From: Nitrospirota bacterium
GTDB lineage: Bacteria; Nitrospirota; Thermodesulfovibrionia; UBA6902
Length of the DNA stretch: 38,067 nt
Direction: 5' to 3'
NCBI GenBank assembly: GCA_016208905.1
Contig: JACQXG010000014.1
Location: forward strand, 1-38,067
The notes under the pieces were generated by a model. The model had not been told where the DNA came from and ran no database searches. It was given only the letters and a program-made list of their open reading frames with translations. Below, in pieces: positions 26,509-34,541 of this stretch. The position numbers and the translations under genes are program-made. The stretch's first letter is position 1. Each line of letters starts with the position of its first letter.

Positions 26509-26637
26509 TTTATCTCTTAATTTTTATATTATCAAGACAATTCAGGAGGGCTTCTGAGCATCAGAAACAGAGGCAGATTTTCAATCAATAATGCAATACA
26601 CTTCAGTCTGAAAAAATAAACGTCAGAAAAAATAAAT

Positions 26638-26666
26638 TTCAAGAAATATTCAAAATATCGTATAAT
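26638..26666 (+). promoter_or_regulatory. Candidate promoter of the mla operon
   Basis: TATAAT at 26661-26666 has a weak -35 (TTCAAG, 26638-26643) at 17-bp spacing. Transcription would begin about 9 nt before the mlaE ATG, which has no Shine-Dalgarno, so the message may be nearly leaderless. The match at -35 is only 3 of 6. Confidence 0.4.
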
Positions 26667-26681
26667 CTATTTCCATATAAA

Positions 26682-27455
26682 ATGCTTATTAAATTTATCG
26701 AATATATCGGCGCGCTCATAGAGCGACCTGTCTTGGGTCTCGGCAGGCTGATGCTTCTGTTGTATTCCACTATAAAAGCAATGTTAAGGCCTCCTTTTGA
26801 AATAAGGAACATTGTGAGGCAGATGCTTGAAATAGGGGTCAACTCGCTTCCTGTAGTTTTTATAACAGCCGTATTCACCGGGATGGTCCTTGCACTGCAG
26901 AGCTACACAGGATTCAAGAGGTTCGGCGCCGAAGGGTTGGTAGGGACTGTAGTTGCGCTTTCAATGACGAGGGAACTTGGTCCTGTGCTTGCCGCGCTTA
27001 TTGTTACAGGGCGCGCCGGAGCTGCTATAGCTGCCGAACTGGGAACAATGAGGGTCACGGAACAGATTGACGCCCTGGAGGTCATGGCCGCAAATCCTAT
27101 AAAATACCTTGTTGTTCCGAGGTTCCTGTCAGGCATGATTATGCTTCCGGCCCTTACGGTCCTGACTGATATTGTGGGTATAATCGGCGGTTACATGGTC
27201 AGTGTTCTTATGCTTGGCGTTAATTCCAAATCTTATATGAGGGCGACATGGGATTTTCTGGATGCAGAGGATATCTTCAATGGTCTTATCAAGGCTTTTT
27301 TTTTCGGGGCCGCATTTACCCTTATCAGCTGCTATAAAGGATTTTATACAAAAGGCGGGGCCGAAGGTGTCGGAAGGGCATGTACGGGCGCTGTTGTTTA
27401 TTCATCCATGACTATTCTTGTATCGGACTACTTTCTCTCGGTATGGTTATTCTAA
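26682..27455 (+). CDS. mlaE: Mla-type lipid ABC transporter permease MlaE
   Basis: The 257-residue membrane protein is the permease of the MCE lipid transporter that moves phospholipid between inner and outer membranes. Family marks are an amphipathic interfacial N-terminal helix and the five-helix core with VFITAVFTGMVLALQ, ALSMTRELGPVLAALIVTGRAGAAIAAELGTMRVTEQIDAL and the C-terminal GAEGVGRACTGAVV. Length is normal. mlaF follows with no gap (27455/27456) and mlaD overlaps mlaF by four bases. It is the first gene after the accessory island, and a promoter candidate lies directly before it. Confidence 0.97.
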   Translation: MLIKFIEYIGALIERPVLGLGRLMLLLYSTIKAMLRPPFEIRNIVRQMLEIGVNSLPVVFITAVFTGMVLALQSYTGFKRFGAEGLVGTVVALSMTRELGPVLAALIVTGRAGAAIAAELGTMRVTEQIDALEVMAANPIKYLVVPRFLSGMIMLPALTVLTDIVGIIGGYMVSVLMLGVNSKSYMRATWDFLDAEDIFNGLIKAFFFGAAFTLISCYKGFYTKGGAEGVGRACTGAVVYSSMTILVSDYFLSVWLF

Positions 27456-28214
27456 ATGATAGAGATAAGAGACCTTCATAAATCATTTAAAGACAATTAT
27501 ATCCTTCGCGGAGTTAATCTCAGGGTGAAAAAGGGGGACAGTGTTGTTGTAATCGGAGGCAGCGGTTCAGGAAAGAGCGTGCTTTTAAAACATATCATCG
27601 GACTGCTGCAACCCGACAGAGGCACAGTGCTTGTGAATTCTACAGACCTGTCCGGGCTTGATGAGGATGGATTGAATGAAATCAGAAAAAAGTTCGGCAT
27701 GCTTTTTCAGTCGGCAGCTTTGTTTGATTCAATGACAGTATGGCAGAATGTAGGATTCAGTTTGCTGCGCCATACCGGTATGACCGATTCAGAGGTCAAA
27801 GAAGTTTCCATACGGAAGCTCAATATGGTCGGGCTTACAGGTGTTGAAGATAAAATGCCGTCGGAAATGTCAGGCGGTATGCGTAAAAGGATCGGGCTTG
27901 CCAGGGCCATTGCCATGGAGCCCGAGATAATCCTTTATGACGAGCCTACAACAGGCCTTGATCCTATAATGGCTGATGCCATAAATGACCTGATTATAAA
28001 AATGAGAGAAAAGCTGAATGTAACGTCTGTGACGATCACGCATGATATGAAAAGCGCTTATAAGATTGCAGATACAATTGCCATGCTTTATAATGGTGTG
28101 ATTATTGCCGAAGGTTCACCCGCCGAAATACAAAATAGTCCGGACCCTGTTGTCAGGCAGTTTGTCGAAGGCCGCGCAGAGGGCCCGATAATTTTAGAAG
28201 GAGTAGATAAGTGA
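27456..28214 (+). CDS. mlaF: Mla-type lipid ABC transporter ATPase MlaF
   Basis: The 252-residue ATPase drives MlaE. It has Walker A GGSGSGKS (about 34-41), a Q-loop at MLFQSAALFDSMTV, the signature MSGGMRKR, Walker B IILYDEPTTGLDP and the switch VTITHDM. The signature SGGMRKR and the AALFDSMTVWQNV block are typical of MlaF rather than general importers. It starts immediately after the mlaE stop and its TGA lies within the GTGA that starts mlaD, so the three are one transcript with coupled translation. Confidence 0.97.
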   Translation: MIEIRDLHKSFKDNYILRGVNLRVKKGDSVVVIGGSGSGKSVLLKHIIGLLQPDRGTVLVNSTDLSGLDEDGLNEIRKKFGMLFQSAALFDSMTVWQNVGFSLLRHTGMTDSEVKEVSIRKLNMVGLTGVEDKMPSEMSGGMRKRIGLARAIAMEPEIILYDEPTTGLDPIMADAINDLIIKMREKLNVTSVTITHDMKSAYKIADTIAMLYNGVIIAEGSPAEIQNSPDPVVRQFVEGRAEGPIILEGVDK

Positions 28215-29686
28215 AAAAATCATCTACGGAATTGAAAGTCGGGCTCTTTGCAATAATAGTCATTATTTTTCTTACTTATATGACTTTTAAAGTCGGCGGC
28301 CTGCCTCCTATATGGGAGAAAGGGTATAGACTGTATGTCGTATTTGACGATATAAGCGGCCTTGATGAACAATCACGGGTCAAGATAGCCGGCGTTGAGG
28401 CGGGTATAGTCGAAAAGATTGAACTGATAAACGGAAGGGCGAAACTGACACTTATAATGGAGCCGGACATCAAGATATACAAAGATGCAAAGGCATATAT
28501 GAGAATGGCAGGACTTTTAGGAGACAGGTATCTTTCTCTGGAGGCAGGGACCCCTGATGAACCGGTTCTTGGAAACGGCGATACGATAGCGGACAGCGTG
28601 CCTGCTATAGATGTCGGAATGCTTGCAAATCAACTTACATCAGCAGCCGTTTATTTAAAAGAATTGACCGGAAACCTTAACAGCATACTGGGTGAAACAC
28701 AGAAGGAAGAGATCAAAGATTCTATTCATAATCTGAAAGTCATTACCGCGAATATAAAAGAGATCTCGATAGATAATAAAGAGCCCCTGACCAGAACGAT
28801 TGCGCAGCTTGAGGATTTTACAAAGTCGCTCAGTGAGCAGGGGCCGGGCTTTATGAGTGATATGAGAAAGCTGGCAAAGAACCTGGGAGACAAAGGCCCT
28901 GAACTCGTTGATAACCTGGACAAGGCGGCAAGGGAATTTAAAGATGTTATAGCTGAAAACAGAAAGACGTTCAAAGACAGTATGGATAACATCAAAGACG
29001 TATCCAAATCGGCAACCAACATTGCCAGGAAAATGGAAGAAGGCGAGGGGACTCTGGGGAAACTTATGAAGGATGACACCCTCTATAACTCCCTGACCAG
29101 TGTTTCGAAGCAGGCGGAAAAGTCATTCGATTTTGTCGGAAGGCTCAGGACGTATCTGGATTTTCATACAGAGTATAACACCGGGGAAAGTGAATGGAAG
29201 GGATACTTTGATCTGACGCTGCGGCCGCAGGAAGACAAGTATTACATACTGGGAATCGTTACTGACCCCAGAGGATCGGTAAAGACAACAGAGACAACAA
29301 TAAATGGTTTAGAAGTGACCGAGGAAGAGGTGGAAAGCAAAGTAGAATTTACTGCGCAATTTGCAAAAAAATTTAAGGACCTGGCCCTGAGGATCGGGTT
29401 GATGGAAAACACTTTCGGTGTTGGAGCGGATTATTTTTTTGACAGCGAAAAAGGCAAAATCAAGTTTGATATGTGGGACCTCAGCGCCAGGGAAGCGGAG
29501 TCAAAGAGGGCGCATGCAAGGATAGGGGTCGATTACAGGTTCTTTAAATTCTTTTTTGTAAGCAGCGGTGTCGACAATCTGATTAATTCCAACCGCAGGG
29601 GAATATACGTGGGAGGCGGGATAAAATTCGAGGACGAAGACCTTAAGTACCTCCTTGGAAGCACGCCTAATATATCAATGAAATGA
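28211..29686 (+). CDS. mlaD: MCE-domain lipid-binding protein (MlaD-like) with C-terminal strand-rich extension
   Basis: The 491-residue protein has one membrane helix (about 9-27) and an MCE domain (about 40-117; LYVVFDDISGLDEQSRVKIAGVEAG, then MAGLLGDRYLSLEAG). A long helical and coiled region follows (about 140-300, with ANIKEIS and NIKDVSKSATNIARKMEEG). The last 180 residues are beta-rich with alternating hydrophobic residues (VEFTAQFAKKF, ALRIGLMENTFGVGADYFF, HARIGVDYRFFKFFF) and look like outer-membrane barrel strands. E. coli MlaD is only about 180 residues. The start is the GTG overlapping mlaF. I infer a periplasm-spanning arm that might meet the outer membrane; the barrel reading is not proven. 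Confidence 0.85.
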   Translation: MKKSSTELKVGLFAIIVIIFLTYMTFKVGGLPPIWEKGYRLYVVFDDISGLDEQSRVKIAGVEAGIVEKIELINGRAKLTLIMEPDIKIYKDAKAYMRMAGLLGDRYLSLEAGTPDEPVLGNGDTIADSVPAIDVGMLANQLTSAAVYLKELTGNLNSILGETQKEEIKDSIHNLKVITANIKEISIDNKEPLTRTIAQLEDFTKSLSEQGPGFMSDMRKLAKNLGDKGPELVDNLDKAAREFKDVIAENRKTFKDSMDNIKDVSKSATNIARKMEEGEGTLGKLMKDDTLYNSLTSVSKQAEKSFDFVGRLRTYLDFHTEYNTGESEWKGYFDLTLRPQEDKYYILGIVTDPRGSVKTTETTINGLEVTEEEVESKVEFTAQFAKKFKDLALRIGLMENTFGVGADYFFDSEKGKIKFDMWDLSAREAESKRAHARIGVDYRFFKFFFVSSGVDNLINSNRRGIYVGGGIKFEDEDLKYLLGSTPNISMK

Positions 29687-29716
29687 CAAGGCATTATTTA
29701 TGGAGATATATACTGA

Positions 29717-31552
29717 ATGAGAGATAAGGTGAAAATATATTTATTATTGGCGGCTGTAATTGCAATTTTTGTGAACGGTTGTTCACTTAACAAAGTCTCT
29801 CAGGATGCTGATCACGCAGATTTGGGACCAATAGTCAGCACGACCCTCCCGGACGCTGTTACCGGTAAGGAATTAGAGGCAAGAGATATGGTCCTTGATT
29901 ATTTCAATCCTCTAAACGGCGTCATAGAAAAAATCGAGAACAGTGTCGTCAAGGTCAGGCTTGAACAAGCCCATGTTAAAAAGGGCATACGGCTTTCTGT
30001 CTTCAGGGAAAGCAGACCCTTTTATCACCCTGTGACCAATGAACTGATCGGCAATGCAGATGATTTTGCAGGCAGGATCGAGGTCATAGAGGAAAATGCG
30101 GTTGATGGATTGTACCTCTGTGGCATAGTAAGCGGCGACATTAAAGAAGGCGACAAAGTCAGGATCAGTTCTTCAAGGATAAAGCTTGCTTTTTTTCAGG
30201 ACAGGAATGCTGACTGGTCTGTATCGGAGACTTTTAACGGGGCTTTAAAAGATTCCGGCCGCTTTGATATTGTTGAACTGTATACTCCGGACTATAAACC
30301 TGAGACTCTGTCGAAACTTGCGCGGGGTCATGGCGCAGAGGCTGTCCTGATGTTTTCGACGCCTGAAGAAGACGGGAAGATAATGTTGAAGGTAAATTTA
30401 TATTGGACCGAAGATGCAAAACTATTTGGAGAGCTGGAAAAAACAAGTCAGAATGCCGCGGCAAGCGCGCCTGATGAGGAATTTATTTCCAGGACTTTTA
30501 AGGATGCGGAGTTGTGGCAGAGGTACCAGCTTCCGGGAGGACAATTGATCGCAATGGGAGATGTTGACGGCAACGGCACAGATGAGTTTGTGGCCAGTGA
30601 CGGGAGAAGCATCAGGATTTATGCCGTAAAAGAGGAATTGCAGGAAATATGGAAGATCAAGGCGGACGGGGGCACCCACCTTTCTATGGACATACTCGAT
30701 TTAAACAATAATGGAAGGGCGGAAATATTTGTGACCTCCGCAGTGGACCCCGGCACGATAAATACGGGTGACGGCGAAATTTTTTCAAATGAAATTAGAG
30801 CAAGTTCATTTGTGATTGAATACGATCCCTCCGGAGGATATAAGAGGATTGATGACAATATACCATTTTTTCTAAGGGTCATGGGGAAAGCCTTACTGAT
30901 GCAGCGCGTAAGCAGAGATGCCATATTCAGCGGTCCTGTTTATAACGGGGTGTGGAAAGACATGCATTACAAACCTGATGGGCCGCTTGGGCTTCCTGAC
31001 AAAGCGAACATTTACGGATTCACTTATGTTGACTGGAAGAATGAGGGCCGGTTTGATCTTATGACATATGATGACCTTGGTTATTTATATCTTTATGATG
31101 CGGAAGGGCATTTAAAATGGAGAAGCGATGATTCATACGGGCCCTTTGCATTGACATTTGAAAGCAGGACGCGTTCAATAGCGACCCCTAAAGTGAAGTG
31201 GTCGGTAAGAAGCAGGCTTGCAATTATAAAAACAGGGCGCGGACAGGAAGTCGTCGCAATCAGCAGAAAACCGAGACTGACAGGATTGCCGGGGTTAGGG
31301 GCTAATGAAGTCGATGTTTATTCATTATCGTGGGATGAAGGCGTAATGAAAGAAAACCTGGTCCTCGGCAAAGTACCGGGATCAGTGACCGATTTCTGGA
31401 TACAGGGAAGTGAATTATTTCTTGTTGCCAGTGGAGACTTCAATTCGCTGATAAGTAATGTGACTGAGGGCGAATTTTCAATCAGCAGCATTCTTTACTA
31501 TTACAATTTTGCCCCAAAAGATAAGCAGGAAGTTAAGGAAAGAGGGAAATGA
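29717..31552 (+). CDS. Large lipoprotein with FG-GAP/VCBS-like repeats
   Basis: The 611-residue protein has a signal peptide with lipobox VNGC (Cys22), so it is a lipid-anchored envelope protein. Residues about 60-150 form a beta domain (DYFNPLNGVIEKIENSVVKV, then EGDKVRISSS) similar to the C-terminal part of FlgT-like proteins. A second alpha/beta part resembles a GNA1162/TolB-N-type domain (SGRFDIVELYTPDYKPETLSKLARGHGAEAVLMFS). The rest is a beta propeller with Ca-binding-type repeats: GDVDGNGTDEFV, DLNNNGRAEIFV and DWKNEGRFDLMTYDD. It sits between mlaD and uppS and overlaps uppS by four bases (ATGA). Its role in lipid transport or surface display is unknown. Confidence 0.75.
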   Translation: MRDKVKIYLLLAAVIAIFVNGCSLNKVSQDADHADLGPIVSTTLPDAVTGKELEARDMVLDYFNPLNGVIEKIENSVVKVRLEQAHVKKGIRLSVFRESRPFYHPVTNELIGNADDFAGRIEVIEENAVDGLYLCGIVSGDIKEGDKVRISSSRIKLAFFQDRNADWSVSETFNGALKDSGRFDIVELYTPDYKPETLSKLARGHGAEAVLMFSTPEEDGKIMLKVNLYWTEDAKLFGELEKTSQNAAASAPDEEFISRTFKDAELWQRYQLPGGQLIAMGDVDGNGTDEFVASDGRSIRIYAVKEELQEIWKIKADGGTHLSMDILDLNNNGRAEIFVTSAVDPGTINTGDGEIFSNEIRASSFVIEYDPSGGYKRIDDNIPFFLRVMGKALLMQRVSRDAIFSGPVYNGVWKDMHYKPDGPLGLPDKANIYGFTYVDWKNEGRFDLMTYDDLGYLYLYDAEGHLKWRSDDSYGPFALTFESRTRSIATPKVKWSVRSRLAIIKTGRGQEVVAISRKPRLTGLPGLGANEVDVYSLSWDEGVMKENLVLGKVPGSVTDFWIQGSELFLVASGDFNSLISNVTEGEFSISSILYYYNFAPKDKQEVKERGK

Positions 31553-32244
31553 AGCTTAAACACGTTGCGTTAATTATGGATGGAAACGGCCGATGGGCCA
31601 AGCTCAGGGGACTTCCACGGATTGAGGGACACAGAAACGGTGTCAAAAGGGTAAACGAGATTATAGACACAGCTATTGAACAGCGCCTTAAGGCCGTTAC
31701 CTTTTATACTTTTTCAATGGAGAACTGGCAGAGGCCCAAGGCTGAGATAAACGCCCTTATGCGTCTGCTGAGGAACTTCATTAAAAGCGAAATGCACCGG
31801 CTGCATAAAAACAATATAATCTTCAGGGCGGTCGGCGACATTAAAAGACTCCCTTCCGGAGTCCAGAGTGTGCTGAGGGAATTTGAAGATCTTACAAGAC
31901 ACAATACAGGCCTGATTGTTTCAAGCGCCCTGAGTTATGGGTCTAGGGCGGAAATAGTAAATGCCCTGAAAAAGATTGTGGAAATGGGTGTCAGGGCTGA
32001 AGATATAAATGAAGAGCTGCTGGAATCCTGTCTTTATACGGCCGGTATACCCGATCCCGACCTGATAATACGCACAAGCGGTGAGATGCGGCTCAGTAAT
32101 TTTCTTCTCTGGCAGTCTGCATATTCCGAGTTCTATTTTACGGACATTCACTGGCCGGATTTCGGCAGGGATGAATTTATTGCGGCTATAAAGGAATATA
32201 ACGGGCGGGAAAGGAGATTCGGCGCTTTGCCTGCAAAGGACTGA
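31549..32244 (+). CDS. uppS: Isoprenyl transferase (undecaprenyl diphosphate synthase)
   Basis: Cis-prenyltransferase that builds the C55 carrier lipid for peptidoglycan and polysaccharide synthesis. The 231-residue protein opens with HVALIMDGNGRWAKLRG (catalytic Asp and P-loop-like region), then FYTFSMENWQRP, and ends with PDLIIRTSGEMRLSNFLLWQSAYSEFYF. These are the conserved regions in order. Start overlaps the upstream lipoprotein stop. The next gene in the common bacterial order, cdsA, follows after 90 nt. The polysaccharide locus at the left of the window also depends on its product if it uses the C55 carrier. Confidence 0.97.
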   Translation: MKLKHVALIMDGNGRWAKLRGLPRIEGHRNGVKRVNEIIDTAIEQRLKAVTFYTFSMENWQRPKAEINALMRLLRNFIKSEMHRLHKNNIIFRAVGDIKRLPSGVQSVLREFEDLTRHNTGLIVSSALSYGSRAEIVNALKKIVEMGVRAEDINEELLESCLYTAGIPDPDLIIRTSGEMRLSNFLLWQSAYSEFYFTDIHWPDFGRDEFIAAIKEYNGRERRFGALPAKD

Positions 32245-32334
32245 AAAATCAGCCGCTGATTAACACAAATACTCCGGAATTACAGATCATTTTCAATCAG
32301 CTAAAGTCGTTGGCAATTATTCTTTATTAACAAA

Positions 32335-33147
32335 ATGCAAAATAAAAAAAATAAAAGCTCAGTAGTGAAAAGACATATTGTAGCAGCGCTTTTTCTGCCG
32401 TTTCTTATTGCATATTTATATTATTTGCCTGCGTCACCATATTTCATGGCCCTGCTTATTATTGCCGGTATGATCGCGATGTGGGAATTTTATTCAATGT
32501 ACAAGGTCCCTGCAAAGCTCTATGTTCCCGGGGTCCTGATAGGGGGGGTGTTTATTTATCTGTTATGCCTTTATCCTTCATTCGTTATGGAAGTTATTTT
32601 TATCAGTCTTTTTATTTTGTTATTGTTAAGGCTCTTTTCGGAAGCGACACCATCGGGCTGCATGTCGGCAATAGGCCCTCTCAGCGCGGGATTATTTTAT
32701 GTGGCCGGATTTTTAAGTTTTCAGTGGCTGTTGCGGACTGAGGCCCTGGGCATGGAATATATATTTCTCCTTTATACCTCGGTATGGCTTGCAGACGGAG
32801 GGGCCTTTTATATCGGGACATATATGGGCAAACATAAACTGTATCCTTCGATCAGCCCTAATAAAACCTGGGAAGGCGCATACGGGAGCCTGCTTGGAGG
32901 CGCTCTTGGGGCTGTAATTATTAAGACTATTTTCAATATGCCTGTTTCATTTACCGGCGCAGCGGCAATCGGAGCTGTGATAGGAGTATCAGCGCTGATA
33001 GGTGATTTAATTGAGTCTATGTTCAAAAGGGACGCGGGCGTTAAAGACTCGAGTGTATTTATTCCCGGACACGGCGGGGTGCTTGACAAGCTTGACGGTA
33101 TGCTTATCGCCGGGCCTGTTCTTTATATTATTGTGAGGTACTTTTGA
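32335..33147 (+). CDS. cdsA: Phosphatidate cytidylyltransferase
   Basis: Makes CDP-diacylglycerol from phosphatidate and CTP, the branch point of phospholipid synthesis. The 270-residue membrane protein has about seven helices and the family signatures SPNKTWEGAYGSLLGG (near 182-197) and the C-terminal IPGHGGVLDKLDGMLIAGP with the catalytic Asp residues. Its stop codon overlaps the TTG of dxr (TTGA). The short N-terminal basic segment (MQNKKNKSSVVKRH) has no clear ribosome site in front; an inner start is possible but less likely given helix 1. Confidence 0.95.
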   Translation: MQNKKNKSSVVKRHIVAALFLPFLIAYLYYLPASPYFMALLIIAGMIAMWEFYSMYKVPAKLYVPGVLIGGVFIYLLCLYPSFVMEVIFISLFILLLLRLFSEATPSGCMSAIGPLSAGLFYVAGFLSFQWLLRTEALGMEYIFLLYTSVWLADGGAFYIGTYMGKHKLYPSISPNKTWEGAYGSLLGGALGAVIIKTIFNMPVSFTGAAAIGAVIGVSALIGDLIESMFKRDAGVKDSSVFIPGHGGVLDKLDGMLIAGPVLYIIVRYF

Positions 33148-34292
33148 AAAATATCGCGATATTAGGTTCTACAGGCTCTATAGGTAAAAATACCCTCGAG
33201 GTAATATCCAGACATCGTGACAAGTTCAGGGTAACTGCCCTGGCTGTCAAGAACAATGTGTCGATACTGGAGGAGCAGATTGCTGAATTTAAACCTGATG
33301 TAGTAGCTGTGTTCGATGAAGCGGCGGCCGGGAGACTTAGAAAAAAGAACCCTTCCGTTAAAATACTTTCAGGAGAGCAGGGGATGATTGATGTTGCAAC
33401 CCTTGACGGGGTAGAAACGGTGGTATCTGCCATTGTGGGTTCTCCCGGTCTGGTCCCGACGCTTGAGGCCATAAAGGCGGGGAAAGACATAGCGCTTGCG
33501 ACAAAGGAAGCGCTGGTGATGGCAGGGCATTTAGTCATGTCCGAAGCCTTAAAAAGAGGAGTCAGCATAATCCCTGTGGACAGCGAACACAGCGCTGTTT
33601 TCCAGTGTCTGGAAGGAAGGGACATGGAAGAAGTTGAAAAAATCGTATTAACTGCGTCAGGGGGGCCTTTTCTGAAGAAGAGTGTACAGGAACTCATGAA
33701 TGTCACACCTGCTGAGGCATTAAATCATCCAAACTGGAATATGGGGAAAAAAATTTCGATAGACTCGGCCACGCTGATGAACAAGGGACTTGAAGTTATA
33801 GAGGCCCGATGGCTTTTTAACATTCCGGTTGAAAAGATCGGGGTAATACTTCATCCCCAGAGCATAATTCATTCAATGGTCAGGTTTATAGACGGCAGTG
33901 TAATTGCGCAAATGTCGGTGCCGGACATGAAGGGGCCTATAAGTTATGCCCTGTCATATCCGGAGCGGTTTAGTAATGTCCTGCCTCCGCTCAACCTGGC
34001 GGAAATAAAAGAGCTGACATTTGAGGACCCTGACATTAATAAATATCCCGCTCTTGCTTTGACTTATAATGCGCTTAATGCAGGCGGGACTATGCCCTGT
34101 GTTATGAATGCAGCTAATGAAATCGCCGTGGAGGCGTTTCTCAGCGAAAAGATTTCGTTTACTAAAATATCCCGTGTGGTATCAGATACCATGGCAGAGC
34201 ATAAGGTCATGAAGGGAAATACCATTGAGGAAATAATCAGCGCCTCGGAGTGGGCAAAGCAAAGGGCCGGGGAGTTTGTAGATAAAAATTAA
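33144..34292 (+). CDS. dxr: 1-deoxy-D-xylulose 5-phosphate reductoisomerase
   Basis: Second enzyme of the MEP isoprenoid pathway; converts DXP to MEP with NADPH and a divalent metal. The 382-residue protein has the NADPH loop ILGSTGSIGKNTLEV at the N-terminus, ATKEALVMAG, the metal site region IPVDSEHSAVFQCL, TASGGPF and the flexible-loop region LNHPNWNMGKKISIDSATLMNKGLE. The start is a TTG inside the cdsA stop overlap, the only frame-consistent start giving the full Rossmann motif. It feeds isoprenoid precursors towards UppS two genes upstream. Complete and intact. Confidence 0.97.
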   Translation: MKNIAILGSTGSIGKNTLEVISRHRDKFRVTALAVKNNVSILEEQIAEFKPDVVAVFDEAAAGRLRKKNPSVKILSGEQGMIDVATLDGVETVVSAIVGSPGLVPTLEAIKAGKDIALATKEALVMAGHLVMSEALKRGVSIIPVDSEHSAVFQCLEGRDMEEVEKIVLTASGGPFLKKSVQELMNVTPAEALNHPNWNMGKKISIDSATLMNKGLEVIEARWLFNIPVEKIGVILHPQSIIHSMVRFIDGSVIAQMSVPDMKGPISYALSYPERFSNVLPPLNLAEIKELTFEDPDINKYPALALTYNALNAGGTMPCVMNAANEIAVEAFLSEKISFTKISRVVSDTMAEHKVMKGNTIEEIISASEWAKQRAGEFVDKN

Positions 34293-34311
34293 TTTAAGAT
34301 GTATTGATGAA

Positions 34312-34474
34312 AAGCCAGCGGAGGGCGAATTTTAAATTCATAATTCGATAAGACATTAAATATATATTGCTTGCCATTATCCTTTATATACCGCGGATCA
34401 AATATTGATTATGCAGGTTCAAGGTTGCGCTTAATGTATCGAGATGACTTTTAAAATTAGCCCTCCACTGGCTT
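34312..34474. repeat. 163-bp MITE-like element or long hairpin, dxr-rseP gap
   Basis: AAGCCAGCGGAGGGCGAATTTTAAA (34312-34336, given here as its first 20: AAGCCAGCGGAGGGCGAATT) is repeated in inverted form at 34450-34474 with 23 of 25 matches. Inside, TCGATA/CATTAA words also pair partly, so the arms may reach about 45 bp. I see no coding sequence and no clear target-site duplication. It fills most of the 249-bp gap between dxr and rseP, so it may be a small non-autonomous transposable element. Confidence 0.75.
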
Positions 34475-34541
34475 GCATGCATATGTTGGACAGTAATGAT
34501 ATGATATTACAAATGGAAATTAATAGCGGAGAAAATAAAAT

